Origin: Saccharothrix australiensis
GTDB taxonomy: Bacteria; Actinomycetota; Actinomycetes; Mycobacteriales; Pseudonocardiaceae
Length of the DNA stretch: 64,000 bases
Direction of reading: 5' to 3'
Assembly: GCF_003634935.1 (NCBI RefSeq)
Contig: NZ_RBXO01000001.1
Span: forward strand, 5,419,501 to 5,483,500
This document shows, piece by piece, positions 52,158 through 61,059 of this stretch. The notes below the pieces were generated by a model, which was not told the DNA's origin, searched no databases, and was given only the letters and a program-made list of their open reading frames with translations. The translations under genes and the position numbers were made by a program. Within the stretch, counting starts at the first letter, position 1. Every line of letters starts with the position of its first letter.

Positions 52158-53054
52158 GTGACCGATCCGGACCAGGCCGCCAAGACCCCCTTCGACCCCA
52201 GCAAACCGCTCACCAACCCGATCATGGTGGCGGCGTTCGAGGGGTGGAACGACGCTGGAGACGCTGCCAGCACGGCGATCGAGCACCTGCAACTGACCTG
52301 GGACGCCACGCCGCTGGCGGAGATCGATCCGGACGACTACTACGACTTCCAGGTGACGCGCCCCACAGTCCGCATGGTGGACGGGATCACGCGGCGGGTG
52401 GAGTTCCCCACGACGCGCCTGGCGGTCTGCCGCCCGCCCGGCTCGTCGACCGACGTCGTCCTCGTGCACGGCATCGAGCCGAACATGCGGTGGCGGAAGT
52501 TCGCCGGCGAACTGCTCGGCCACATCGAGGACCTGGGCATCACCACCGTGGTCACGCTCGGCGCGCTGCTCATGGACACCCCGCACACCCGGCCGGTGCC
52601 GGTGACGGGCACGGCCTACGACGCCGCCGCGGCCTCGAAGTTCGGCCTGGAGCGGTCGCGCTACGAGGGCCCGACGGGCATCGTCGGCGTGTTCCAGGAC
52701 CTGTGCGTGCAGGCGGGGGTGCCCGCGATCTCGTTCTGGGCGGCCGTGCCGCACTACGTGTCGCAGCCCCCGTCGCCCAAGGCGACGCTGGCGCTCCTGC
52801 ACCGGGTGGAGGAGGTGCTGGACGTGGAGGTGCCGCTGGGCGCGCTGCCCGAGCAGGCCGAGGAGTGGGAGCGCACGGTCAGCGAGATGGCCGACGAGGA
52901 CGAGGACGTCCGCAACTACGTCCGGGCGCTGGAGGAGCGCGGCGACGCGGAGATCCAGATCACCGAGGCCAGCGGTGACGCCATCGCGGCGGAGTTCGAG
53001 CGCTACCTGCGGCGGCGCGGGCGCGGTCCCGGCCGCGGTCCGGCGGGGATCTGA
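52158..53054 (+). CDS. PAC2-family protein
   Basis: 298 residues. The PAC2 fold is supported by NPIMVAAFEGWNDAGDAASTAIEHL at the N-terminus, the GALLMDTPHTRPVPVTGTAY region and the AVPHYVSQPPSPKATLALLHRVEEVL helix. PAC2 proteins are related to the eukaryotic proteasome-assembly chaperone 2; the bacterial members have no proven role. The C-terminal tail is Arg-Gly rich. GTG at 52158 with a TAGTCT hexamer 6 nt upstream. The orthologue (Rv2125) has the same divergent position beside metH, in a neighbourhood of proteasome genes. Confidence 0.93.
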   Translation: MTDPDQAAKTPFDPSKPLTNPIMVAAFEGWNDAGDAASTAIEHLQLTWDATPLAEIDPDDYYDFQVTRPTVRMVDGITRRVEFPTTRLAVCRPPGSSTDVVLVHGIEPNMRWRKFAGELLGHIEDLGITTVVTLGALLMDTPHTRPVPVTGTAYDAAAASKFGLERSRYEGPTGIVGVFQDLCVQAGVPAISFWAAVPHYVSQPPSPKATLALLHRVEEVLDVEVPLGALPEQAEEWERTVSEMADEDEDVRNYVRALEERGDAEIQITEASGDAIAAEFERYLRRRGRGPGRGPAGI

Positions 53055-53178
53055 CCGGGCTGACCGGGGCACCGCCGCGCGGCGGCGGTGGCACGCGCCC
53101 GGACGGGGTTCACCGGGGAGCGCGGGTGTTCACCGGGTAGCGCGGGGCCGGGGCGGCGCGCGGGTGGGGGAGGTGCGG

Positions 53179-54324
53179 ATGGGCGGGCGAAGGCTGTCGG
53201 TGCTCGCCCTGTACGCCGGCGGCTTCCTGGGGCCCTTCGGCGGGGCGGTGACCTCGTCGGTGCTGCCCGAGATCGGGGCGGACTTCCGGGTGTCGGCCGG
53301 GACGGCGGCGGTCACGCTCACCGGGTACCTCCTGCCGTTCGCCGCGTTCATGCTGTTCTCCGGGACGCTGGGCGAGCGCTGGGGCGCGCGGCGGACGGTG
53401 CGCACGGCGTACGTCGTCTACGTGGCCGCGTCGGCGCTGTGCGCCGTGTCGTGGTCGTTCCCGGTGCTGATCGGCGGCCGGGCGGTCCAGGGCGCGGCCA
53501 ACGCGTTCACCACCCCCCTGCTGCTGGCGGCCGTGGCCGCCGCGACGCCGCGGGAGCGGCTGGGCCGCGCGCTGGGCGTGTTCGCCTCGATGCAGGCCGC
53601 CGGGCAGACCTCCGCGCCGCTGGTCGGCGGGCTGGCGGCGGAGGCGTCGTGGCGGTGGGCGTTCGTCGGCGCGGCCGTCGTGGCGGGGCTGCTCGCGGTC
53701 GGCGGGCTGCCCGCCGACCCGCCGAAGGCGGAGCGGCCACCCCGGCTGCGCAGCGCGTGGCGGCCGAGGACCCTGCGGCTCGCGGCCGTCGGGTTCGTCG
53801 GCTGGGGCTGCCTGGGCGGGATGTCGTTCCTGGTGGCGCTGCGGCTCGGCGACGACTTCGGGCTCGGCTCGGGCGAGCGGGGGCTGGTGCTGACCGGGTT
53901 CGGCGTGGTCGGCATCGGCACGGCGCGGCTGACCGGGTGGCTGATCGACCGCTTCGGCCCGCGCCGGTGCGTGCTGCTCGGCACGACGGTCGGCGCGGTG
54001 GTGTTCGCCCTGGTCGGGGTGCTGCCGAGCCTGGTCGCGGCGGGTGTGCTGTGGTCGCTGGCGGGCGCGTTGTCCCAGGCGGTGCTGGTCGGCCTGAACG
54101 CCCTGGTGCTGCGCGACGACGGCGGCAACCGGGGCGGGTCGGTGTCGGTGTTGCAGTCGTTCCGGTTCCTCGGCGGCGCGCTGTCGCCGATGGCGTTCGT
54201 GCCGCTGTACCACCTGCACCCGGTGACGGCGTTCCTGACGCCCGCCGCCCTGGTGCTGCTCCTGCCGCCGGGTCTGCTGTGGCGGGCGGCGGGGCGGCGC
54301 GGGGACGGCGGGCCGGCGGGCTAG
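53179..54324 (+). CDS. Major facilitator superfamily transporter
   Basis: 381 residues with about 12 helices. The motif between TM2 and TM3 is GTLGERWGARRTVRTAY, typical of drug and metabolite exporters. The region FASMQAAGQTSAPLVGGLAAEASWRWAFVG (TM5) is characteristic of MFS exporters, and GWLIDRFGPRRCVLLGTTVG is the second-half counterpart. The substrate is unknown. The ATG at 53179 is preferred because GGGGGAGG lies 5 nt upstream. Its stop codon shares bases with the convergent PIG-L gene in a CTAG tetranucleotide. Confidence 0.9.
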   Translation: MGGRRLSVLALYAGGFLGPFGGAVTSSVLPEIGADFRVSAGTAAVTLTGYLLPFAAFMLFSGTLGERWGARRTVRTAYVVYVAASALCAVSWSFPVLIGGRAVQGAANAFTTPLLLAAVAAATPRERLGRALGVFASMQAAGQTSAPLVGGLAAEASWRWAFVGAAVVAGLLAVGGLPADPPKAERPPRLRSAWRPRTLRLAAVGFVGWGCLGGMSFLVALRLGDDFGLGSGERGLVLTGFGVVGIGTARLTGWLIDRFGPRRCVLLGTTVGAVVFALVGVLPSLVAAGVLWSLAGALSQAVLVGLNALVLRDDGGNRGGSVSVLQSFRFLGGALSPMAFVPLYHLHPVTAFLTPAALVLLLPPGLLWRAAGRRGDGGPAG

Positions 54325-56342
54325 GGCAGGCCCGGCGCCACCCAGTCGTCGAAGCCGGCCGTGCCGCCGGCGGCCCGCTGGCGGCGGACCAGGAGCCCGC
54401 CGCGGTCGTCCAGCGCGAACAGCACCACGCGGCCGGCCGGGTCGGTCAGCGCCGCCGGCTGGCCGACGAGGAAGCCGCCCAGGTCGGCCCACCGCGTGCC
54501 GTACGAGGCGTTGGGCGCGACCTGCCGGGTGGTGCTGACCCCGCCGCCCCGGTTGGTGGTGAACACGACGACGCGGGAGTCGGCGACCCCCTCGGGCGCG
54601 TCGACGACGGCGGGCGCGCCGACGCCGCCCTGGCTGGAGATGTCCTCGCGGGCGGAGGTCCAGGTGCCGTCGGGCAGCTGCCAGGTGTGGCCGACCCGCG
54701 CGGCCCGGTCGCCCGCCAGCCGGTAGAACACGTCCTGCCTGCCGTCCTCGTTCAGCGCCACCGACGGCGGGCCGGACGGCTCGAACCCGGCCAGGTCGGG
54801 GCGGAGGGCGAACGCGCCGCCGGGCCCGGCCGACCAGTGCCTGACGCGGCCGACGCCGTCCACCACGGCGAACCCGAACACGTCCGTGCCGCCGGCGCGG
54901 TCGACGCCCACCGCCAGGCCGTCCTGGAGGCCGGTGCCGCCCGCGTCCTGCCACCCGTCCGGGGTGCGCACGCTCAGCCCGCCGCCGCCGTTCTTGACGA
55001 ACACCCGGAGCACGCCGTCGGCACCGCGCTTGGCGACCGGTGTGCCGACCTGCGCGGCCGCCGCCCCGGTGTTGGGCGAGCCCAGGCCGCGCCAGTCGCC
55101 GAAGCCGGCGTCGGGCGCCTGCTGCGCGAGGGTGATGACCTCGTGGGTGTCCAGCCGCCGGGCGAACACGTGCAGCCTGCCGTCCCGGTCCTGCTCGACC
55201 GACACGCCGGGCGCGAGCGGGCCCGGCGTCGCGAGCGTCGTGGACGACCAGCCGCCGGCGCTCTGCCACCAGGTGGCGAGCCGCCCACCCTGCACGGCGA
55301 ACGCCTGGAGCCTGCCGTCGCGGTTGCGGCCGGCCCACGTGGTGCCGGTGGTGTGCCGGTGGATCATGCGCTGCGGCCACGTGGCGTAGCCACCGGTGTC
55401 GTCGGAGTGGGCGTCCCACAGGTCGTAGGCCGCGTAGTCGGCGGCCTTCTCGGCGCGTTGGCCCGCGTCGAGGTTCACCGGCGACGTGGCGATGTTGTAG
55501 TTGCGGTGCGACACGATCCGCACGGCGGCCCGCCCGCCCGGCCCGGCGTAGCCGCGTGCCGCCTCGTGCGCGAACCGCGCGCCGATGACGTGGTCGCTGT
55601 GGTCGTGCAGCCACGCGGGGTCCTGGTAGCGCGGGTCGGGGTCCGGGTCCTGGGTGCGGATCACCGTGGGCTGGTACCGCTCGTAGAGGGCGCGCAGCAC
55701 CGCGACCAGGAAGGCCCGGTCGGGAAGGGCGTTGCGCACGTCGTCACGCCACAGCACGGTGCCGCTGGGCACCATCGAGCAGGTGCCGCGCTGGTCGAAC
55801 CACAGGTGGTACAGGCTCGCGCCGTGCAGGCGGGGCGTGCCCGCGCACGGGCGGGCGGCGTCGTCGCTGCCGTCGCCCCACTCCGGGATGTTCAGGAACA
55901 CCAGCCGCAGCTCCGGCCGGGCGGTCAGCGCGTGCACCTCCAGCCAGTACCGGCCGGCCGGGGTGTCCACGGCGGACTTGGCCTGGGTCCACGCGTCGGC
56001 GACGCCGGCCATCCGCGCGTACGCCGCCCGCGCGCCGAGCTGGCGGCAGCGGGCGTAGTCCTCGCGGTCCAGCGTCAGGTCGTCACGGCACGCCGCCAGG
56101 GGCGGGTCGCCCGGCCGGCCGGGCCCGACCTGGCGGAACGCCTCGCCCGCGGTCAGGAACACCGTGGTGTTGGGTCGCCGGGCGGCGATGGAGTTGCGCA
56201 CGTCCGGGTTCATGAACAGGACGTCGTCGTCCTGGTGCGCGACGACGTTGAGGTAGGCCGCGGCCGGCGCGGCGGCGACGGCGGGTGGCGACAGCGCACC
56301 CAGCAGCAAGGTCACGACGGACAACGCCACACCGATTCGCAT
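54321..56342 (-). CDS. Secreted PIG-L deacetylase fused to a beta-propeller
   Basis: 673 residues with a signal peptide (MRIGVALSVVTLLLGALSPPAVAAAP). Residues 30-300 form a PIG-L/LmbE deacetylase: the zinc motif is VVAHQDDDVLF, and the third ligand and partner appear in LHDHSDHVIGARF. Residues about 320-673 are a lectin-like or FG-GAP-like propeller with repeats of the GRLQAFAVQGG, DGRLHVFARRLD, DGVLRVFVKNGG and GGTDVFGFAVVDG type. It should deacetylate a secreted or wall N-acetyl sugar. It is not MshB, because it is exported. ATG 56342 with AGGGGG 5 nt upstream. Confidence 0.88.
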   Translation of the reverse strand: MRIGVALSVVTLLLGALSPPAVAAAPAAAYLNVVAHQDDDVLFMNPDVRNSIAARRPNTTVFLTAGEAFRQVGPGRPGDPPLAACRDDLTLDREDYARCRQLGARAAYARMAGVADAWTQAKSAVDTPAGRYWLEVHALTARPELRLVFLNIPEWGDGSDDAARPCAGTPRLHGASLYHLWFDQRGTCSMVPSGTVLWRDDVRNALPDRAFLVAVLRALYERYQPTVIRTQDPDPDPRYQDPAWLHDHSDHVIGARFAHEAARGYAGPGGRAAVRIVSHRNYNIATSPVNLDAGQRAEKAADYAAYDLWDAHSDDTGGYATWPQRMIHRHTTGTTWAGRNRDGRLQAFAVQGGRLATWWQSAGGWSSTTLATPGPLAPGVSVEQDRDGRLHVFARRLDTHEVITLAQQAPDAGFGDWRGLGSPNTGAAAAQVGTPVAKRGADGVLRVFVKNGGGGLSVRTPDGWQDAGGTGLQDGLAVGVDRAGGTDVFGFAVVDGVGRVRHWSAGPGGAFALRPDLAGFEPSGPPSVALNEDGRQDVFYRLAGDRAARVGHTWQLPDGTWTSAREDISSQGGVGAPAVVDAPEGVADSRVVVFTTNRGGGVSTTRQVAPNASYGTRWADLGGFLVGQPAALTDPAGRVVLFALDDRGGLLVRRQRAAGGTAGFDDWVAPGLP

Positions 56343-56531
56343 CGATCCCCCTGAGAACGCGTTCGGCAACTCCCCGTAGCACTACCACCCCCCGGAAGGA
56401 TGGTCAGCCACCGGAAGGGCATGAAGAATCCGGAGGAGTGGCCCGTGCCTGGTGGGGCGACGGGCGACACGGTCGCCTGACCCACCACTCGCACGGGTGA
56501 CGCAATCATCGCCGCGCAGGCAATTTACACG

Positions 56532-56570
56532 AACTTCACAAACTCGTGAAGTTAAGGAAGCGTATAAACT
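56532..56570 (+). promoter_or_regulatory. Operator and -10 of the GbsR/MarR gene
   Basis: AACTTCAC-AAACTC-GTGAAGTT (56532-56553) is a perfect 8-bp dyad with a 6-nt spacer. A TATAAACT stretch (56563-56570) contains TAAACT exactly 6 nt before the GTG at 56577, so the mRNA is likely leaderless. The dyad sits about 12 bp before this -10, the place of a -35, and would block RNA polymerase if bound. Confidence 0.65.
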
Positions 56571-56576
56571 CCCCCC

Positions 56577-57095
56577 GTGCCGAGGGCCGAAGGGGATGAT
56601 GCGGCGGTGACCCAGGTGACGGAGCGGGACGAGCACGCGGTGCTGCGGTTCATCGAACGCGTCGCCTCGGCCTTCACGGAGTCCGGGATGCCGCGGATGC
56701 CGTCGCGGGTGTTCGTGGCGCTGCTGGCCGAGGACACCGGCACCATGACCGCCGCCGAGCTGGCCGACCTGCTTCAGGTCTCCCCCGCCGCGATCTCCGG
56801 TGCGATCCGGTACCTCACCCAGGTCAGCATGGTCAGCCGCGAGCGCGAGACCGGCTCCCGCCGCGACGTGTACCGGGTGTACGACGACGTCTGGTACGAG
56901 GCCGTCTTCCGCCGCGAGCGGCTGATGTCCCGCTGGGACGGCCCGCTCCGCGAGGGCATCGCCGTGCTGGGGCCCGACACGCCCGCCGGGCGGCGCATCG
57001 CCGAGACCCTGGCGTTCTTCGAGTTCATCCACCGCGAGCTGCCCAACCTGCTGGAGCGGTGGCGGGAGTACCGGGACGAGCGCTTTAACTCCTGA
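56577..57095 (+). CDS. MarR/GbsR-type winged-helix regulator
   Basis: 172 residues. The winged helix (about 30-90) is MPSRVFVALLAEDTGTMTAAELADLLQVSPAAISGAIRYLTQVSMVSRERETGSRRDVYRV. The C-terminal part is helical and resembles GbsR-like choline/osmotic and envelope regulators; the ligand is not known. GTG 56577 directly follows a TATAAACT -10. It lies between the PIG-L gene (divergent, 234 bp gap) and the subtilisin gene (same strand, 221 bp downstream), either of which may be a target. Confidence 0.85.
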   Translation: MPRAEGDDAAVTQVTERDEHAVLRFIERVASAFTESGMPRMPSRVFVALLAEDTGTMTAAELADLLQVSPAAISGAIRYLTQVSMVSRERETGSRRDVYRVYDDVWYEAVFRRERLMSRWDGPLREGIAVLGPDTPAGRRIAETLAFFEFIHRELPNLLERWREYRDERFNS

Positions 57096-57316
57096 CTGAA
57101 TCGCCCGTGACCTGCGGTCGCGGTACCCGGATCGTGACCGGCGCCACCTGATTACGCCCAACGGCCCTACTCGCCGCCGGGTTTTGTCCGGACTATGCAG
57201 AGGACCAGGTCGGCACCACCCGTTCGCGCGAACGTCCCCATCCCTGCACGCTCACCCGTCCGGCGCACGCGCCGGGTACGGGCGGGCGACCCTGCCTTCG
57301 AGGGAGTTACCCCGTC

Positions 57317-59122
57317 ATGGGACACGTCCGCTTCATCAGAAGGACGGCCGTACTCGGCCTGGCCGCGGTGTCCGCGGCAGGCTTGGCGTTCACCAACGTC
57401 GGAGTGGCCGCGGCCGAGGGACAGGTGCTCAGCGCCGACAGCGCCGACGCCGTGCCCGGCTCCTACATCGTCGCCCTGCGCGACTCGGCCTCGCCCAGAG
57501 CGCTGTCGGCGTCGGCCGCCGACTCGCTGGTCGGCAAGTACGGCGGCGCGGTCCGCACGACCTGGCAGCACGCGCTCAACGGCTTCCACGCCTCGCTCTC
57601 GCCCACCCAGGCCCGCCGCATGGCCGCCGACCCGCGGGTCGACTTCGTGCAGGCCGACCTGCGCGTGCAGGTGGAAGGCGTGCAGCCCAACCCGCCGTCG
57701 TGGGGCCTGGACCGCATCGACCAGCCGAACCTGCCGCTGGACAACAGCTACACCTACCCCAACGGGGCGAGCGACGTCCGGGCCTACGTCATCGACACCG
57801 GCATCCGGACCACCCACTCCGACTTCGGCGGGCGCGCCAGCTGGGGCACCAACACGGTCGACAGCAACAACACCGACTGCCACGGCCACGGCACGCACGT
57901 CGCGGGCACGGTCGGCGGCACCCGGCACGGCGTGGCCAAGGAGGTCAAGCTGGTCGCGGTGAAGGTCCTGAACTGCCAGGGCCAGGGCACCTCGGCGGGC
58001 GTCGTCAACGGCGTCAACTGGGTCGCCCGCAACGCCGTCAAGCCGGCCGTGGCGAACATGAGCCTCGGCGGCAGCGCGGACACCGCCACCGACACCGCGG
58101 TGCGCAACCTGGTCGCGGCGGGCGTCACCACGGCGGTGGCGTCGGGCAACGACAACCAGAACGCGTGCAACTACTCGCCGGCCCGCGTGCGCGAGGCGAT
58201 CAGCACCAACGCCTCCACCCGGTCCGACGGCCGCGCCTCGTTCTCCAACTACGGCACCTGCACCGACCTGTTCGCGCCCGGCCAGGACATCACCTCGGCC
58301 TGGCACACCAGCGACAGCGCCACCAACACCATCAGCGGAACCTCGATGGCGTCACCGCACGTGGCGGGCGCGGCGGCGATGTACGTCTCGGCCAACCCGA
58401 CGGCCACCCCGGCCCAGGTCGAGTCGGCGCTGGTGGCCGCGGCCACCTCGGGCAAGATCACCAACCCCGGCGCCGGCTCGGCCAACAAGCTGCTGTTCGT
58501 CGGCGGCGCCACCCCGGACAACCCGGTCGTGAAGAACCCCGGCGACCAGGCCGGCACCGCGGGCACTCCGGTCAACCTCCAGGTCACGGCCACCGGCGGC
58601 ACCGCGCCGTACACGTTCTCGTTCACCGGCCTGCCGACCGGCGTGAACGGCAGCTCCGCCGGCCAGGTCACCGGCACGCCCACCGCTGCGGGCACCTACA
58701 CGGTGACCGTGACGGTGACCGACGCGAACAGCCGCACCGGCACCGCGACGTTCAAGTGGACGATCCGCGAGCGCGGCGACGGCTGTGACCCGGTGACCAA
58801 CGACACCGACGTGGCGATCGGCGACAACAGCGACGTCAACAGCACGATCGAGCTGACGTGCCAGGGCACCGCCTCGGCCACCGCGCAGGTCACCGTCAAC
58901 ATCGTCCACTCCTACATCGGCGACCTGGTCGTCGACCTGGTGGCCCCGGACGGCTCGGTCTACAACCTGCACAACCGGGCGGGCGGCAGCGCGGACAACC
59001 TCAACCGCACGTTCACCGTGAACACGTCCTCGGAGACGGCCGCCGGCACGTGGAAGCTGCGCGTCCGCGACCTGGCGACGGTCGACACGGGCCGGATCGA
59101 CAGCTGGACGCTCGACGCGTGA
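57317..59122 (+). CDS. Secreted subtilisin-like serine protease with I9 propeptide and P domain
   Basis: 601 residues. A signal peptide (about 1-33, TAVLGLAAVSAAGLAFTNVGVAAA) and an inhibitor I9 propeptide (about 47-117, PGSYIVALRDSAS...) precede the S8 catalytic domain. The triad is Asp in RAYVIDTGIRTT, His in CHGHGTHVAGT and Ser in SGTSMASPHVAGAA; the oxyanion Asn is in AVASGNDNQ. An Ig-like domain (about 400-490) and a C-terminal proprotein-convertase P domain (about 493-601) follow. It should digest proteins outside the cell. ATG 57317; the region upstream has no clear ribosome-binding site beyond GAGGGAG. The 57096-57316 gap shows no gene. Confidence 0.95.
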   Translation: MGHVRFIRRTAVLGLAAVSAAGLAFTNVGVAAAEGQVLSADSADAVPGSYIVALRDSASPRALSASAADSLVGKYGGAVRTTWQHALNGFHASLSPTQARRMAADPRVDFVQADLRVQVEGVQPNPPSWGLDRIDQPNLPLDNSYTYPNGASDVRAYVIDTGIRTTHSDFGGRASWGTNTVDSNNTDCHGHGTHVAGTVGGTRHGVAKEVKLVAVKVLNCQGQGTSAGVVNGVNWVARNAVKPAVANMSLGGSADTATDTAVRNLVAAGVTTAVASGNDNQNACNYSPARVREAISTNASTRSDGRASFSNYGTCTDLFAPGQDITSAWHTSDSATNTISGTSMASPHVAGAAAMYVSANPTATPAQVESALVAAATSGKITNPGAGSANKLLFVGGATPDNPVVKNPGDQAGTAGTPVNLQVTATGGTAPYTFSFTGLPTGVNGSSAGQVTGTPTAAGTYTVTVTVTDANSRTGTATFKWTIRERGDGCDPVTNDTDVAIGDNSDVNSTIELTCQGTASATAQVTVNIVHSYIGDLVVDLVAPDGSVYNLHNRAGGSADNLNRTFTVNTSSETAAGTWKLRVRDLATVDTGRIDSWTLDA

Positions 59123-59124
59123 CC

Positions 59125-59172
59125 CGGACCGGCCGCTGACCGGACCGGCCACTGACCGGATCGGCGACTGAG
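59125..59172. repeat. 16-bp tandem repeat, 3 copies
   Basis: CGGACCGGCCGCTGAC, CGGACCGGCCACTGAC and CGGATCGGCGACTGAG follow directly after the subtilisin stop codon. No coding sense is apparent. Confidence 0.8.
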
Positions 59173-59186
59173 GCGAGCCTTCCCGA

Positions 59187-59216
59187 GTGGGGCCACCCGT
59201 TCGCGGGTGGCCCCAC
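59187..59216. terminator. Bidirectional terminator between the subtilisin and mshC genes
   Basis: GTGGGGCCACCCG and CGGGTGGCCCCAC pair perfectly over 13 bp around a TTCG loop, a stable UUCG-type tetraloop in RNA. It lies between two convergent genes and can serve both. Confidence 0.9.
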
Positions 59217-59314
59217 CGCCATTGCGGCACGGGGCGGTGCGACCGAACGACGCGCGGGGCCCGCGGCGGGCCGGCCGGTCCGCCGCGCCGAACGACGGCG
59301 GACCGGCGGCGGTC

Positions 59315-60553
59315 TCAGAGCTCGACGCCCAGCAGGGCGTCCACGGCGTCGCGGAAGAGCTTCGGCGCGGCGGCGTCCCGGCCGCCGGTCGACAGCGCCT
59401 CGGCCGCCCACGCGTCCAGGGCCGCCAGCGCGCCAGGGGTGTCGAGGTCGTCGCCCAGGTGGTCGCGCAGCCTGGCCACGGTGTCCGCCGCGGCCGGACC
59501 GGTCTCCAGGGCGGCGGCCCGCCGCCACCTCGCCAGCCGGTCCAGCGCCTCCGCCAGCAGGGCGTCGGTCCACGGCCGGTCCGCGCGGTAGTGGCCGGCG
59601 AGCAGGGCCAGGCGCACCGCGTTCGGGTCGACCTTCTGGGCCCGCAGCTTCGACACGAAGACCAGGTTGCCCCGCGACTTCGACATCTTCTCGCCGTCCA
59701 GGCCGATCATGCCCGCGTGCACGTAGTGCCGGGCGAACGGGTGCTCGCCGGTCAGCGCCTCGGCGTGCGCCGCGCTGAACTCGTGGTGCGGGAACACCAG
59801 GTCGGAGCCGCCGCCCTGGACGTCGAAACCCGAGCCGAGGCGGTTGAGGGCGATGGCGCTGCACTCGATGTGCCAGCCGGGGCGGCCCTCGCCCAGCTCC
59901 GACGGCCACGCCGGCTCGCCGGGCCGGGCCATCCGCCACAGCAGGGCGTCCAGCGGGTGGCGCTTGCCCGCGCGGTCCGGGTCGCCGCCCCGCTCGCCGA
60001 AGTAGCGGGTCATGGTGGCCTCGTCGTAGTGCGACTCGTACCCGAAGCGGCCGGTGGCGGTGTGGTCGAAGTACACGTCCGGGTACTCGGGGTCGTCCAC
60101 CCGGTACGCGGCGCCGTCGGCCAGCAGCTTCGCCACGGCCTCCACCACCTCCGGGATGGCCTCCACCGCGCCCACGTACTGGCGCGGCGGCAGGACGCGC
60201 AGCGCGACCATGTCCTCCCGGAACAGGGCGGTCTCGCGCATGGCGAGGACCTCCCAGTCGTCCTGGTCGCGTTCGGCGCGCTCCAGCAGCGGGTCGTCCA
60301 CGTCGGTCACGTTCTGGACGTAGTGGACCTCGTGACCGTTGTCCAACCACACCCGGTGCACCAGGTCGAACGCCAGGTAGGTCGCGGCGTGCCCGAGGTG
60401 GGTGGCGTCGTAGGGCGTGATGCCGCAGACGTACAGCCTGGCGGTGTCGCCGGGGGCCGTGGGTCGCACCTCGCCGGTGGACGTGTCGAACAGCCGCAAC
60501 GGCCGGGGCTCGCCCGCTACCCGCGGGACTGGGATGGATGACCAGGTCTGCAT
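59315..60553 (-). CDS. mshC: Cysteine:1D-myo-inositol glucosamine ligase MshC
   Basis: 412 residues. It resembles cysteinyl-tRNA synthetase: the adenylate motif is [19 protein letters not shown] (with the HxGH signature), and the KMSKSRGNL motif near residue 285 is the second ATP site. Zn ligands include Cys in [15 protein letters not shown] and WHIECSAI. It joins cysteine to GlcN-Ins, the penultimate step of mycothiol synthesis, and is restricted to Actinobacteria. ATG 60553 with a TAGGGT hexamer 7 nt upstream; a longer reading from 60643 is unlikely. Orthologue Rv2130c lies near metH and Rv2125 in M. tuberculosis. Confidence 0.96.
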   Translation of the reverse strand: MQTWSSIPVPRVAGEPRPLRLFDTSTGEVRPTAPGDTARLYVCGITPYDATHLGHAATYLAFDLVHRVWLDNGHEVHYVQNVTDVDDPLLERAERDQDDWEVLAMRETALFREDMVALRVLPPRQYVGAVEAIPEVVEAVAKLLADGAAYRVDDPEYPDVYFDHTATGRFGYESHYDEATMTRYFGERGGDPDRAGKRHPLDALLWRMARPGEPAWPSELGEGRPGWHIECSAIALNRLGSGFDVQGGGSDLVFPHHEFSAAHAEALTGEHPFARHYVHAGMIGLDGEKMSKSRGNLVFVSKLRAQKVDPNAVRLALLAGHYRADRPWTDALLAEALDRLARWRRAAALETGPAAADTVARLRDHLGDDLDTPGALAALDAWAAEALSTGGRDAAAPKLFRDAVDALLGVEL

Positions 60554-60560
60554 GAAACCG

Positions 60561-60566
60561 ACCCTA
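60561..60566 (-). promoter_or_regulatory. Putative leaderless -10 of mshC
   Basis: TAGGGT on the minus strand, 7 nt before the ATG of mshC, with no ribosome-binding site. It fits the TANNNT pattern seen before several conserved genes here. Confidence 0.45.
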
Positions 60567-60692
60567 ACTCGCGAGTACAAGGGTCGGTCCGCCTGGCGGG
60601 ACGCCGGGGTGCGGACTCGCGCCGGCGATGAGGCACAGGTCATGGCACCGGGGGCGGTGTCGTGGTGGTTCGGGCGGGCACCGCGAACGGAC

Positions 60693-60713
60693 TGATGTCA
60701 GTCACTGACATCA
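60693..60713. promoter_or_regulatory. Strong dyad, candidate operator
   Basis: TGATGTCAG, TCA spacer, CTGACATCA: perfect 9-bp arms. It is 140 bp from the mshC start and 347 bp from ctaD, on the upstream side of both. The symmetry is far beyond chance in a sequence of this composition, and AT content is locally raised. No regulator gene is adjacent. Confidence 0.7.
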
Positions 60714-61059
60714 GCGGGAATCGTCTCCGAGCCGCCATCGACCGCGGCGCGCACGCCCGCGACCGTCGCGCCCGGCCGACGACGTCGAAGGCGATTACGA
60801 CCGCGGCGCGACGGCCGCTACCGCGACCACCGCTCTGGCGACCACGCGGACGAGTTCGAGCGGGGCCGGGACTCGTCCCCGCTGCTCCCGGCAGGGCCGC
60901 CGGGAGTTCCCCCAACGGGCGATCCGACAGCTCCGCCGCAGGTCAACGCCCTGGACCGGGGAACCGTCGACCCCGGTCCGCGATCCGTGCGATTGCCGCC
61001 ACCCGCCAGTGGGTAGACGATGTGATCGTTGCCACGTCGTCAGGACGAGGGAGGCGGTC

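Larger units (their letters stand above)
60554..61059. other. Gap between mshC and ctaD
   Basis: 506 bp with a 21-bp dyad (60693-60713) and a TAGGGT -10 for mshC (60561-60566). An open frame begins at the dyad, but its composition is Arg-rich and its product has no recognisable fold, so it is not called. Confidence 0.6.

Noticed and set aside
54321..56342. PIG-L protein as the mycothiol deacetylase MshB, given mshC nearby
   Set aside because: It has a signal peptide and a propeller, while MshB is cytoplasmic and short; only the fold is shared.
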